The translations under genes and the position numbers were made by a program. Source: Myxococcales bacterium (GTDB lineage: Bacteria; Myxococcota_A; Polyangia; Haliangiales; Haliangiaceae). Taken from it: a stretch of DNA of 64,000 nt. Under the pieces are notes generated by a model. That model saw nothing but the letters and a program-made list of their open reading frames with translations, searched no databases and had not been told where the DNA came from. Where the stretch lies: positions 263,501 through 327,500 of the forward strand of contig JADJUF010000008.1 of the NCBI GenBank assembly GCA_016717005.1, in the 5' to 3' direction. Every line of letters begins with the position of its first letter. The first letter of the stretch is position 1. This document shows positions 53,959-63,167 of this stretch, piece by piece.

Positions 53959-54344
53959 GGCTGGTTGATCATGTGGTCGGCGAGCTGGGCCAGGGCCCGG
54001 TCGAGGTGCGCGCGCAGCGCGGCGTCGGCGACCTCGGCCGCGAGCGCCTCGCGCATGCACGCCATCCACTGGTCGCGCTCGACCGGGCCGATCGTGAACG
54101 GCAGGTGCCGGGCCCGCAGGCGCGGGTGCCCGAACCGCTCGACGTAGACCTGGGGGCCGCCCAGCCACCCGGTCAGGTACCAGGTCAGCTTGTCCCGGGC
54201 GGTCGCCAGGTCGGCGGCGTGGAGCGCGCGCAGCTCGTCGACGTCGGCGCGCAGATCCATGCGGTCGTAGAAGTGATCGACCAGCCGGCGCACGGCGGCC
54301 TCGCCGCCGAGCTGAGCGAACGGGGTGGCGTCGGCGTCGCTCAC
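53955..54344 (-). CDS. Group II truncated haemoglobin
   Basis: A 129-residue truncated globin of the trHbO type. It begins FAQLGGEAAVRRLVDHFYDRMD, contains KLTWYLTGWLGGPQVYVERFG and the proximal-histidine helix HPRLRARHLPF near residue 75, then ERDQWMACMREAL. These match the 2-on-2 fold that binds O2/NO for detoxification or oxidative chemistry. The GTG start overlaps the DUF1244 stop, and its own stop overlaps the acyltransferase start, so the three genes are translationally coupled. Confidence 0.92.
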   Translation of the reverse strand: MSDADATPFAQLGGEAAVRRLVDHFYDRMDLRADVDELRALHAADLATARDKLTWYLTGWLGGPQVYVERFGHPRLRARHLPFTIGPVERDQWMACMREALAAEVADAALRAHLDRALAQLADHMINQP

Positions 54345-54598
54345 TTCTGGTAGGTCGCCTTCCAGGTGGCGTACGGCATGCCGTAGATGCGCTCCCGGGC
54401 CGCCTCGTCGGTCAGCTCGACGCCGCGCTCGGCGGCCTCGGCCCGGTACCACTTGGCGAGGCAGTTGCGGCAGAAGCCGGCCAGATCCATCACGTCCTTG
54501 TTCTGGACGTCGGTGCGCTGGCGGAAGTGCTCGACCAGGCGGCGGAACGCGGCCGCCTCGAGCTCGATCTGGGTGGCGGGGTCGATGGCGTCGGCCAT
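54341..54598 (-). CDS. DUF1244 domain protein
   Basis: An 85-residue helical protein fully covered by DUF1244: AAFRRLVEHFRQRTDVQNKD and MDLAGFCRNCLAKWYRAEA, with the conserved FCRNCL Cys pair and the terminal YGMPYATWKATYQ. The function of the family is unknown; it is common in proteobacteria. It is the first gene of a minus-strand train that runs through globin, acyltransferase, amine oxidase, fabZ, PPC lipoprotein, MFS transporter and lipoprotein. It is divergent from the TraB-like gene with about 50 bp between. Confidence 0.92.
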   Translation of the reverse strand: MADAIDPATQIELEAAAFRRLVEHFRQRTDVQNKDVMDLAGFCRNCLAKWYRAEAAERGVELTDEAARERIYGMPYATWKATYQK

Positions 54599-54647
54599 GA
54601 TGGCTAGGTAGCAGATCGCGGCGCGGTCGTCGTGCTAGAACGCGCCG

Positions 54648-55868
54648 GTGTCGTCCGCGGTCACCGAACTCGAAGTGCACGGCGTCCCGGTCCACCTGGT
54701 CGGGACCGCGCACGTGTCGGCCCGTTCGGTCGACGAGGTCCGTCAGGTCATCCGCGAGGTCCGGCCCGAGGTGGTCTGCGTCGAGCTGTGCCAGGGGCGC
54801 TACGACGCCCTGACCTCCGACAACGCCTTCCGCAACCTCGACGTGTTCAAGGTCATCCGGGAGGGCAAGACCCTGTACCTCCTGGCGCACCTGGCCCTGG
54901 CCAGCTACCAGCGCAAGATGGGCGAGGCGCTCGGCGTCAAGCCGGGCGCCGAGCTGCTCGCGGCCATCGAGGAGGCCAAGGCGGTCGGCGCCCGGGTCGA
55001 GCTGATCGATCGCAGCATCCACACCACGCTCAAGCGCACCTGGTCGAGCCTGGGCCTGTGGAAGCGCTCGATGCTGCTGGCGTCCCTGGTGGCCGGCAAC
55101 GACGACGACGACGACGACGACGATGACAAGAAGAAGGACGCCGACAACGACGCCCCGGCCAGGAGGTCCGGGCCGACCACCGCCGAGGACATCGAGGCGC
55201 TCAAGGAGCCCAAGGCCCTGTCGGAGATGCTGTCCGAGCTGGCGCGGACCTTGCCCGAGGTCAAGCGGCCGCTGATCGACGAGCGCGATCAGTACCTCGT
55301 GGCCGGGGTCGAGGCCGCCGCCGCTGGGGCGAAGTCGGTGGTCGCGGTCGTGGGCGCGGCCCACGTGCCGGGCATGCTAGCCCACCGGGGCAAGCCGGTC
55401 GACAAGGTCGCGCTCGACGCCCTGCCCCGGCCGTCGCTGCTGTGGACGATCGTCAAGTGGGCGATCCCGGCGTTCCTGGTTTTCGGGCTGGTCTGGGGCG
55501 CGTTCCACTCCGACGAGGTCAGCGTCACCGACGTGATCATGGCGCTGGTGCTGCCCACGTCGATCGGCGCGGGGGGCTTGACCTTGCTCGGCGGCGGCAA
55601 GCCCCTGTCGGTGCTGACCGCGATCGTGGTCGCGCCGATCGCGGCGATCCATCCGCTCCTGGGCACCGCGATGGTCGTGGGCGTGGTCGAGGCGTGGCTG
55701 CGGCGGCCGACCGTGCGCGACTGCGAGCGCCTGCCCGACGACATCGCCACGCTCAAGGGCTTCTGGCGCAACCCGGTGTCGCGGATCTTGCTCGTCGCGA
55801 TCCTGTCGGGCCTGGGCACCGCGATCGGCATGTGGGTCGGCGCCGCCTGGATCGCGACGCTCCTGTGA
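54648..55868 (+). CDS. TraB/PrgY family membrane protein
   Basis: A 406-residue protein starting with GTG. The N-terminal TraB/PrgY domain has VHLVGTAHVSARSVDEV, VVCVELCQGRYDAL and a later VVGAAHVPGM, the conserved GTAH/E/GxxH pattern of a metal-dependent hydrolase-like fold (Tiki-type proteases are distant relatives). The domain is interrupted near residue 150 by a stretch of nine Asp followed by Lys (GAC repeats). The C-terminal 150 residues contain about four transmembrane helices. Homologues include the pheromone shutdown protein PrgY; the role in Gram-negatives is unknown. It is transcribed alone, divergent from DUF1244. Confidence 0.9.
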   Translation: MSSAVTELEVHGVPVHLVGTAHVSARSVDEVRQVIREVRPEVVCVELCQGRYDALTSDNAFRNLDVFKVIREGKTLYLLAHLALASYQRKMGEALGVKPGAELLAAIEEAKAVGARVELIDRSIHTTLKRTWSSLGLWKRSMLLASLVAGNDDDDDDDDDKKKDADNDAPARRSGPTTAEDIEALKEPKALSEMLSELARTLPEVKRPLIDERDQYLVAGVEAAAAGAKSVVAVVGAAHVPGMLAHRGKPVDKVALDALPRPSLLWTIVKWAIPAFLVFGLVWGAFHSDEVSVTDVIMALVLPTSIGAGGLTLLGGGKPLSVLTAIVVAPIAAIHPLLGTAMVVGVVEAWLRRPTVRDCERLPDDIATLKGFWRNPVSRILLVAILSGLGTAIGMWVGAAWIATLL

Positions 55869-55906
55869 CCGCACGCCGGCGTGACCGCACGCGCGTCGGG
55901 GTGACC

Positions 55907-56095
55907 GCGCCGACGGGACCGCGCTGACGGAATCGCGCTGACGGAATCGCGCTGACGGAATCGCGCCGACGTAATCGCGCCGACGGGGCCGCGCCGACGG
56001 GGTGACCGCGCTGACGGAATCGCGCTGACGGAATCGCGCCGACGGAATCGCGCTGACGGAATCGCGCCGACGGGACCGCGCCGACGGGACCGCGC
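55907..56095. repeat. 14-bp tandem repeats (gcgctgacggaatc)
   Basis: About a dozen head-to-tail units of 14 bases with variants gcgccgacgtaatc, gcgccgacggggcc and gcgccgacgggacc, interrupted once by a 17-base unit. They occupy most of the 340-base spacer between the TraB-like gene and the phosphoesterase gene. The period is not a multiple of three and no gene is seen, so this is a non-coding minisatellite. The rest of the spacer (56096-56207) shows nothing else recognisable. Confidence 0.92.
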
Positions 56096-56207
56096 GGGAG
56101 CCTTCGCTGCCGTGACCTCGCGGACGTGATCGCGCGCGCAGCGATTGCGCGGGCGACGCGACGCTTCCGTCACGCGCACGCCACCTGGGTCGGCTAGGCT
56201 TCGAGCC

Positions 56208-57578
56208 ATGAAGCGTCGCGATGCCTTGAAGACCATGGGCGCCCTCGCCGGTGCCACCGCCGGCACGCGCTTGCTCGCCGCGTGCGGCGACAACGCGCTG
56301 CCGCCTGGCATCGACCACATCGTCGTCGTGATGATGGAGAACCGGTCGTACGATCACCTGCTGGGCGCGCGCGCGTTCGAGGGGCTGCCCGGCGACGGCC
56401 TGACCCGCGCGATGTCCAACCCCGACCTCGACGGCGTCGAGGTCCCGGCCTACGAGGCGACGATCGGCAACATGTGCGTGCCTGATCCGCCCCACGGCTG
56501 GGCGGCCGCGCACAACTCATTCGCCGCCGGTGCCAACACCGGCTTCGTCGCGGCGCACCAGAACTCCCACGGCGACCGCACGCTCCACCACCCGATGGAG
56601 TACCTGACCCGCGCCCACGTGCCGGTCACCTGGGCGCTGGCCGACGCCTACACCTCCTGCGACCGGACGTTCTGCTCGGTGATGGGCCCGACCTGGCCCA
56701 ACCGCATGTACTGGCACTCGGGCAGCTCCAACGCGATCACCTCGAACGACCTGCCGCTCGGCGGGTTCACCTGGCCCAGCATCCACCACCGGCTCGACGA
56801 CAAGGGCGTGCCCTGGCGCTACTACTACGTCACGATCCCGGTGCTGGCGATCGTCGACACGCTCGACAAGACCGGGCGGCTGTTCCTGTACGAGCAGTTC
56901 TTCCGCGACGCCGCCAAGGGCGACCTGGCGCCGGTGACCTACCTGGATCCCGGCTTCAACCTCAACGACGATCACCCGCCGATCCATCCGATCTACGGCC
57001 AGCAGTTCCTGGCGTCGATCTACCTGGCGCTGGCGTCGTCGCCGGTCTGGGACCGGACCATGCTGGTCATCACCTACGACGAGAACGGCGGCTTCTTCGA
57101 CCACGTGCCGCCGCCGACCACCGTCGACGACTTCGCCGGCCAGGGCTTCGACCAGATGGGCTTCCGGGTCCCGAACCTGGTCATCGGCCCGTACATCAAG
57201 CAGGGCGTCTCGAGCACGGTCCGCGATCACTGCTCGACCCTGGCCCACATCGAGCGCCGCTTCGACCTCGTGCCGCTCAACCAGCGGACCCGGGCCGCCA
57301 ACGACTTCAGCGACGTGATCGACACCGATCGCATCGCGGCCGGCGCCGCGAGCGCGCCGATCAAGCTGCCGGCGCTGGAGATCGACGAGTCGCAGCTCGG
57401 CGCCGACTGCGCGATGATCGGCACCCTCCTCGACGATCACCCGATGCACCAGCTCGCCGACCGCTACCCCGATCGGTTCGCGGCCTACGACAACCGCAAG
57501 AACTTCCGCGATCAGCTCTACCTGATCGGCGACTTCCTCGAGCAGCACAACGCCGGGCGCATCCGCCGCGGCCGCTGA
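56208..57578 (+). CDS. Phosphoesterase (phospholipase C/acid phosphatase family), Tat lipoprotein
   Basis: A 456-residue member of the phosphoesterase family (PF04185-type) that includes bacterial phospholipase C and acid phosphatase AcpA. A short Tat-like signal (MKRRDALKTMGALAG) with lipobox LLAAC precedes the enzyme. Metal-binding motifs are HIVVVMMENRSYDHLLG near residue 38, THxx-like GANTGFVAAHQNSHG, and LVITYDENGGFFDHVPPP near residue 287, followed by GFRVPNLVIGPY. The in-frame sequence upstream is part of the repeat spacer and is excluded. It would act on phospholipid or other phosphate esters outside the cytoplasm. The gene stands alone. Confidence 0.9.
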   Translation: MKRRDALKTMGALAGATAGTRLLAACGDNALPPGIDHIVVVMMENRSYDHLLGARAFEGLPGDGLTRAMSNPDLDGVEVPAYEATIGNMCVPDPPHGWAAAHNSFAAGANTGFVAAHQNSHGDRTLHHPMEYLTRAHVPVTWALADAYTSCDRTFCSVMGPTWPNRMYWHSGSSNAITSNDLPLGGFTWPSIHHRLDDKGVPWRYYYVTIPVLAIVDTLDKTGRLFLYEQFFRDAAKGDLAPVTYLDPGFNLNDDHPPIHPIYGQQFLASIYLALASSPVWDRTMLVITYDENGGFFDHVPPPTTVDDFAGQGFDQMGFRVPNLVIGPYIKQGVSSTVRDHCSTLAHIERRFDLVPLNQRTRAANDFSDVIDTDRIAAGAASAPIKLPALEIDESQLGADCAMIGTLLDDHPMHQLADRYPDRFAAYDNRKNFRDQLYLIGDFLEQHNAGRIRRGR

Positions 57579-57780
57579 CCGCGCAGCGGTGATCGTCGCG
57601 CAGCGGCACGCGCGAGGCGGCGCACGTGATCGCTCGGGGCTGCGGCGATGCCCCCTCGGGCGCCCCGCGGGCCAGCGGCGACGGCAGCGGGGACGCCTGG
57701 GACGCTGAGCGAGCGCAGCACCCGGCGCGCACGTCCGCCCGTGAGCCCGACGACGGCGTCGGGGCGGACGCCGGCGCAGG

Positions 57781-58230
57781 CGGCGCGAGGCGGCCACGTA
57801 CGGCTCAGCCGCGCGCGAGGCGGTCCACGTGTGGCTCAGCCGCGCGCGAGGCCGCCGACGGCGTCGGGGCGGACATCGGCCCCGCCCGCGCCTGGCTGCA
57901 CGCAGTCGGCTGGCGCCGCGGCGGTGGCTCATCGACGTCGACGACGTCCCCGGGCCGGCCCCGTGATCGGCCCCGCCCGCACCTGGCTGCGCGCGGTCGG
58001 CTGGCGTCGCGGCGGTGGCTCATCGACATCGACGACGTCCCCGGCCCCCCGCACCTGCCTGCACGCGGTCGGCTGGCGCAGCGGCGGTGGCTCATCGACG
58101 TCGACGACGTCCCCGGGCCCCGTCCTCAAGGCAGCCCCGTGATCGGCATCCGCACCTGGCTGCTCGCGGACGACTGGTGCCGCAGCCGCGGCCTCATCGA
58201 CGTCGATGACGTCTCCGGCCCGGGCCCGGT
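57781..58230. repeat. Imperfect direct repeats in intergenic region
   Basis: The 854-base spacer between the phosphoesterase gene and the small secreted-protein gene (57579-58432) holds two repeat families. First, gcgcgaggcg...ggctcagccgc occurs twice about 31 bases apart, with a partial third copy. Then four copies of a 65-70 base unit start with cctggctg or cctgcctg at 57891, 57982, 58054 and 58155, sharing gtcggctggcg and ctcatcgacgtcgacgacgt. The fourth copy keeps one frame (TWLLADDWC...LIDVDDV) whereas the others carry one-base indels. No intact gene was recognised. Confidence 0.8.
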
Positions 58231-58432
58231 GGTCCGCGCACCAGGTTCGTGCAAAGGCCGCGAACTCCAGCGGGGCCCGTCGCCGAACCCAGGGTCAGGG
58301 CTCGGACGTCTCGCGCCGGGCCGGCGATGGCTCGGGGGCACGTCCCTGCGCGGCATCTCGGCTCCGACGTGAGCAGGACCGGCAACACGAACCGGCTTGG
58401 CGACCTTGGGAGCCCGTGGCAGACTGTCCCGG

Positions 58433-58657
58433 ATGAAGACCATCCTCGCCAGCATCGTCGCGCTCGGTTTCATGACCTCGGCCGCCCTCGCCTGCCCCGG
58501 CATGGAGGGGCACACCAAGCAGGCCGAGAAGAAGGACGACACCAAGGACACCAAGCAGGCCCAGGCGCCCAAGGCCGAGCCCAAGGCCCCGGCTCCCAAG
58601 GCGCCGACCAAGCCGTCCGAGGCGCCCAAGACCGACGGCAAGGTCTCGCAGCGCTGA
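58433..58657 (+). CDS. Small secreted Lys/Ala/Pro-rich protein
   Basis: A 74-residue protein: signal peptide MKTILASIVALGFMTSAALA with a likely cleavage before CPGMEGH, then a tail rich in Lys, Asp, Ala and Pro (KKDDTKDTKQ, APKAEPKAPAPKAPTKP). The tail looks disordered. The first ATG in frame lies 12 codons upstream but would spoil the signal peptide. A strong hairpin starts eight bases after the stop. No family is recognised; small proteins of this composition are common in myxobacterial genomes. Confidence 0.75.
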   Translation: MKTILASIVALGFMTSAALACPGMEGHTKQAEKKDDTKDTKQAQAPKAEPKAPAPKAPTKPSEAPKTDGKVSQR

Positions 58658-58664
58658 GGTTCCA

Positions 58665-58761
58665 GGAGGAGCTTTGCGAAAGCTCCTCCACGCATGGCTG
58701 ATCGCGCGGGGCCGCTTCACTGGGGCCCCGACGCATGCCGGTAGGAGCGTGGCGAACGCTC
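58665..58761. repeat. Pair of repeated hairpins after small secreted-protein gene
   Basis: Two related elements 77 bases apart: ggaggagcttt-gcg-aaagctcctcc (58665-58689, 11-bp perfect stem) and gagcgt-ggcga-acgctc (58745-58761). Each is followed by a similar string, acgcatggctgatcgc or acacggctgatcgc, so the unit is duplicated rather than a single terminator. The first probably also ends the upstream transcript. REP-like palindromic elements are a possibility. No gene is seen in the rest of this 223-base spacer. Confidence 0.6.
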
Positions 58762-58880
58762 GTCGACACGGCTGATCGCCCCGGGCCAGGAGCATCGGAT
58801 TCGGGGCGCGGCCTCGGCCTGGGTCGCTGGATCGCGCGGCCGCGGATCATCCACACCGCGCCGACGGCGCCGCCGCGCGC

Positions 58881-59747
58881 CTAGACCAGGATGTCGAGGA
58901 GCTGGACCCGCGTGAGGTAGCCCTCGAGGACCTGGGCGTACATGTCGATGAACAGGTCGAGCTCGAGGGTGACGCGCTTGCCGTCGACGCTGATGACCTT
59001 GCCGCTGGCGGGCACCTCGGTGCCGCCGAGCTCGAGCACACCGGCGAGCCAGGCGCCGTTGGCCGGCGGGGTCCGATCGGGCCAGGTCACCGAGACCTGC
59101 GTGCGCGACAGCTCGTTGACGTCGGCGGTGCCGGCGTCGAGGCGGAACTTGACCGACGCGGCGACCGGCGGCTCGACCCAGTAGTTGACCCGGCGGTTGT
59201 GCGAGATCAGATCGTCGACGGCGTCGTGGATCGGCTGCGACAGCGGGCTCTCCGGGCTCTCGAGGATGAGCGTGCGGATCTGCTTGAGCTCCTTCTGCGT
59301 GCGCACGATGTTCTGGCGCATGTCGCCGATGCGGCGCTGATCGCGGTGGACCTTGTCGGCGACCACCTCGAGCAGGTTGGCGAGGAAGCGCACCCCCAGC
59401 TCCTGGTTGTCGCCGAAGTGGCGCTGCAGCCGGGCGGCCTCGAGCCGGAACAGCTTGGCCTCGCCGGCGACCACCGCGCGGCACGAGCGCGGCAGGCCGG
59501 TCAGCGCGCCCAGCTCGCCGATCAGCGCGGGCGGGCGCAGGCGGTAGGTGTCGTCGGCCGGGCGCACCAGCGTGACCTCGCCCTCGATCAACAGGTACAG
59601 CTCGGTCGCGGCCTCGCCGGTCTCGAACACGATGCCGTCCGGGCGGGCCACGACGGGCTCGAACAGCTCGGCGACGCCGAGCAATTCGTCGTCGGTGAAT
59701 CCCCGGAACAGCGGGACCAGTCGCAGATGCTCGGGCCGCGGCGCCAT
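58881..59747 (-). CDS. Cyclic-nucleotide-binding domain protein, CRP-like N-terminus
   Basis: A 288-residue protein. Residues 10-120 are a cyclic-nucleotide-binding beta-barrel (LVPLFRGFTDDELLGVAELF, GEVTLVR, PALIGELGALTGLPRSCRAVV), with IGELGALTGLPRSCRA in place of the canonical GELALxxxxPRxAxxxA phosphate-binding cassette. A coiled helix (KVHRDQRRIGDMRQNIVRTQ) links to a C-terminal beta domain (SVTWPDRTPPANGAWLAGVLEL, GKVISVDGKRVTLELDLF) that resembles PilZ-like sheets but lacks a clear RxxxR. There is no DNA-binding HTH. It is probably a cAMP/cGMP-responsive adaptor. It is divergent from the next lipoprotein gene. Confidence 0.83.
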   Translation of the reverse strand: MAPRPEHLRLVPLFRGFTDDELLGVAELFEPVVARPDGIVFETGEAATELYLLIEGEVTLVRPADDTYRLRPPALIGELGALTGLPRSCRAVVAGEAKLFRLEAARLQRHFGDNQELGVRFLANLLEVVADKVHRDQRRIGDMRQNIVRTQKELKQIRTLILESPESPLSQPIHDAVDDLISHNRRVNYWVEPPVAASVKFRLDAGTADVNELSRTQVSVTWPDRTPPANGAWLAGVLELGGTEVPASGKVISVDGKRVTLELDLFIDMYAQVLEGYLTRVQLLDILV

Positions 59748-59833
59748 GCGCGCACTGTAACAAGCTGAGCGGCGGCGGGGGGCCAGGGCGACATTTTCCG
59801 GCAACCATCGACCCGCGGTACTGTCTACCGGTG

Positions 59834-60724
<891 letters not shown>

Positions 60725-60762
60725 CCGCGGCGGCGTGGCGCGCGTCGGAGTACGGTCGAGCC

Positions 60763-61567
60763 GTGACCACCGCGATCGCACACCATCTGCTGGGGTTCTG
60801 GGCCATCGCCGCCGCCCTGCAGCTCGGGCTGTGGGCGTGGGCGCGCCGCGTCGACAACTGGGCCTGGGTCGACGTCGGGTGGTCGGCGTCGTTCGCGCTC
60901 GGCCTCGGTGCGTGGCTGGCGCTGTTCGACGGGCCGCGGCCGTGGCCGCTGGCCGCGCTGGCGATCGCGTGGAGCCTGCGGCTGGCGCTCCACCTCGCCA
61001 CCGACCGGCTGATCGGCCGGCCTGAGGAGGGCCGCTACGTCGAGCTGCGTCGACGCTGGGGCCGCGGCGGCGCCGGCGCCGGGCCGTTCTTCGTGTTCTT
61101 CCAGGCCCAGGCGCTCCTGGCCGCGGTGCTGGCGGTGGCGCTGGTGGTGCCGTTCGTGGCGGCGCCGGCCGACGGCCTCCGCGGCGCGCTGCGCTGGGTC
61201 GGGCTCGGCCTCGGCGTGGCCGCGCTCGCGATCGAGATCGTGGCCGACGCGCAGCTCGCGCGCTGGAAGCGCGACCCGGCCCACCGCGGCCAGGTGTGCG
61301 ACGTCGGGCTGTGGCGGTACTCGCGCCACCCGAACTACTTCGGCGAGTGGCTGCTGTGGGTCGCGTACGCGCTACGCGCTGGCGCACCCGTGGGGCGCGA
61401 TCGCGCTGGTGGGCCCAGCGATCATCTTCGCGTCGATCTGGAAGGTGACCGGCATCCCGGCGACCGAGGCCCAGGCGCTGCGCTCGCGCGGCGACGCCTA
61501 CCGCCGCTACCAGGAGGTGACCAGCGCGTTCGTGCCCCTGCCCCGCCGCCGCCCGAGGCCGGCGTGA
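60763..61567 (+). pseudogene. DUF1295 membrane reductase (steroid 5-alpha-reductase-like), frameshifted
   Basis: An integral membrane protein of about 267 residues if repaired. The first part has several hydrophobic helices (GFWAIAAALQLGLWAWARR, DVGWSASFALGLG) and the signature GLWRYSRHPNYFGEWLLW near residue 185, characteristic of DUF1295/steroid 5-alpha-reductase-like enzymes. Near 61375 the frame is lost by one base; the +1 frame continues AHPWGAIALVGPAIIFASIWK and KVTGIPATEAQALRSRG to a stop that overlaps the next GTG start. Partner methyltransferases of the CFA type often lie beside such proteins, as here. A consensus error is likely. Confidence 0.82.
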
Positions 61568-62598
61568 GCCAGGTCGCCGCCGCCGTGACCGCCGCGATCG
61601 ATCGCGGCTGGGTGCCGACGCCGCTGGTGCGCGCGTGCATCCGCGCGGTGTGCGCGGCCCGGCTGCGCGACGAGCGACGCGGCGGCCCGGCGGCGACCGC
61701 GGCCCGCCAGGCGGCGCTGCGCGCGACCCTGGCCACCGCGCCGATCGCGATCGCCACCGACGCCGCCAACGCCCAGCACTACGAGGTGCCGGCGGCGTTC
61801 TACGGCCACGTGCTGGGCCCGCACCGCAAGTACTCGAGCGGGTACTGGCCCGCCGACGCGCGGACCCTGGCCGACGCCGAGGCCGCGATGCTGGCGCTGA
61901 CCGCGGCCCGGGCCGACCTCGCCGACGGCCAGGACATCCTCGACCTCGGCTGCGGCTGGGGCGCGCTGGCGCTGTGGGCCGCGGCCCGGTTCCCCAGCGC
62001 GCGCGTGGTCGGGCTGTCGAACTCGCACGGCCAGCGCGGCTACATCGAGGCCGCGGCCCGGGCCCGCGGGCTCACCAACCTGCGGATCGTCACCGGCGAC
62101 ATCAACACCGTCGCCGCGCCCGGCCAGTTCGACCGCGTGGTCTCGGTCGAGATGTTCGAGCACGTCCGCAACCACGGCGCGCTCCTGGCCCGGGTCGCCG
62201 GCTGGATGCGCCCCGACGCGCGGCTGTTCGTGCACGTGTTCGCGCACCGCGCGCTCACCTATCTCTACGAGGACGAGGGCGCCACCGACTGGATGGCGCG
62301 CGAGTTCTTCACCGGCGGGATCATGCCCGCCGTGGATCTGCTGCCGCGCGTGGCCGGGGCGCTGCGTCTCGACGACGCCTGGCGCCTCGACGGCACCCAC
62401 TACGCCCGGACCGCCGAGGCCTGGCTGGCCAACCTCGACGGCGCCCGTGCCGCGGTCGTGCCGATCCTCGGCGGCGGCGCCGAGGGCGACCGGCGCTACC
62501 AGCGCTGGCGGGTGTTCTTCCTCGCCTGCGCCGAGCTGTTCGGCTACGCCGGCGGCAGCGAGTGGCTGGTCGCCCACTACCGCTTCGCGCCGCGGTGA
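61564..62598 (+). CDS. Cyclopropane-fatty-acid-synthase-like methyltransferase
   Basis: A 344-residue SAM-dependent methyltransferase of the cyclopropane/fatty acid synthase group. It contains NAQHYEVPAAFYGHVLGP, the KYSSGYWPADARTLADAEAAM lead-in, SAM motif ILDLGCGWGALALWAA near residue 129, GLSNSHGQR, VSVEMFEHVRNHGALL (active region), and WMAREFFTGGIMPAVDLLP. The GTG start overlaps the stop of the repaired DUF1295 frame by GTGA, implying co-translation; such pairs methylate unsaturated phospholipid chains and reduce the product. The start is chosen at VSQVAAAVTAAIDRGW. Confidence 0.88.
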   Translation: MSQVAAAVTAAIDRGWVPTPLVRACIRAVCAARLRDERRGGPAATAARQAALRATLATAPIAIATDAANAQHYEVPAAFYGHVLGPHRKYSSGYWPADARTLADAEAAMLALTAARADLADGQDILDLGCGWGALALWAAARFPSARVVGLSNSHGQRGYIEAAARARGLTNLRIVTGDINTVAAPGQFDRVVSVEMFEHVRNHGALLARVAGWMRPDARLFVHVFAHRALTYLYEDEGATDWMAREFFTGGIMPAVDLLPRVAGALRLDDAWRLDGTHYARTAEAWLANLDGARAAVVPILGGGAEGDRRYQRWRVFFLACAELFGYAGGSEWLVAHYRFAPR

Positions 62599-63165
62599 CC
62601 GCCGGACGATCGCGCTCGGGCCGCGCCCCTGCGATGGTCCCGGGGTCAGCCTGATCGACCTCGACGCGCCGCGCCCGCTCGCCGCCCTCGCGTCCGACGG
62701 TCCGATCGCCTTGTCACCCAGCGGGTCGCGTCGCTGAGCTGGCGCTCACGCGGCGGTGATCACAACCGCGACTGCCGCGCGGGTGTCCTCGCTCGTGAAG
62801 GAGTAGACCATGCGCGCCGGTGCCACGTGTCGATGCAGACGCGCCGCGGCCCGACGTCGACGGCGGTGCCGCCGATCAGTGGCGCTCACCGGCCGGTCGC
62901 GAACGTGAAGCCACCGCGTACCGGGGTCGGGTTGGGCATCGGCAGCTCCGTGGTGTTGCCGTCGCCGAGCTGCCCGTAGCCGTTCCAGCCCCAGCAGTAC
63001 ATGACGCCCGCGGTGGTCACGCCGCACGTCGAGGCCTCGCCGGCGACGATCTGCGCGAAGGTGTGACCGCCGGTGACCGCCGCCGGCGCGGGCGCGTCGA
63101 CCGCTCCGCGCCGCGGTGACCGCCGGACGATTGCGCTCGGGCCGCGCCCCTGCGATGGTCCCGGG
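62586..63165. repeat. 59-bp direct repeats flanking a 462-bp insert
   Basis: Copies at 62586-62644 and 63107-63165 match over 59 bases with one mismatch (c/t); both contain gaccgccggacgat and ctgcgatggtccc. The left copy begins in the last codons of the methyltransferase gene, the right copy ends three bases before the thymidylate kinase ATG. Between them lie fragments of at least two minus-strand genes (including an RCC1-repeat piece) and one plus-strand tail (LIDLDAPRPLAALASDG). Removing one copy plus the insert would leave the two genes closely spaced, as expected for an operon. Confidence 0.85.
62886..63080 (-). pseudogene. RCC1-repeat protein fragment
   Basis: A 60-65 residue remnant: VTGGHTFAQIVAGEAST, CGVTTAGVMYCWGWNGYGQL and GDGNTTELPMPNPTPV are the typical propeller blade of an RCC1/BNR-like repeat, but only about one blade is present, with a stop after FATGR. 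Intact family members have seven or more blades and a signal peptide. It has no start codon of its own and lies inside the insert bounded by 59-bp repeats, so it is a relic or an assembly splice. Confidence 0.75.
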
Positions 63166-63167
63166 CG

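Noticed and set aside
55907..56095. CRISPR array
   Set aside because: Units are 14 bases with no spacers and no cas genes nearby; it is a tandem minisatellite.
62665..62740. Independent short plus-strand gene in the insert before tmk
   Set aside because: It has only a C-terminal tail (PRPLAALASDG) with no start or RBS and lies within the insert bounded by direct repeats.
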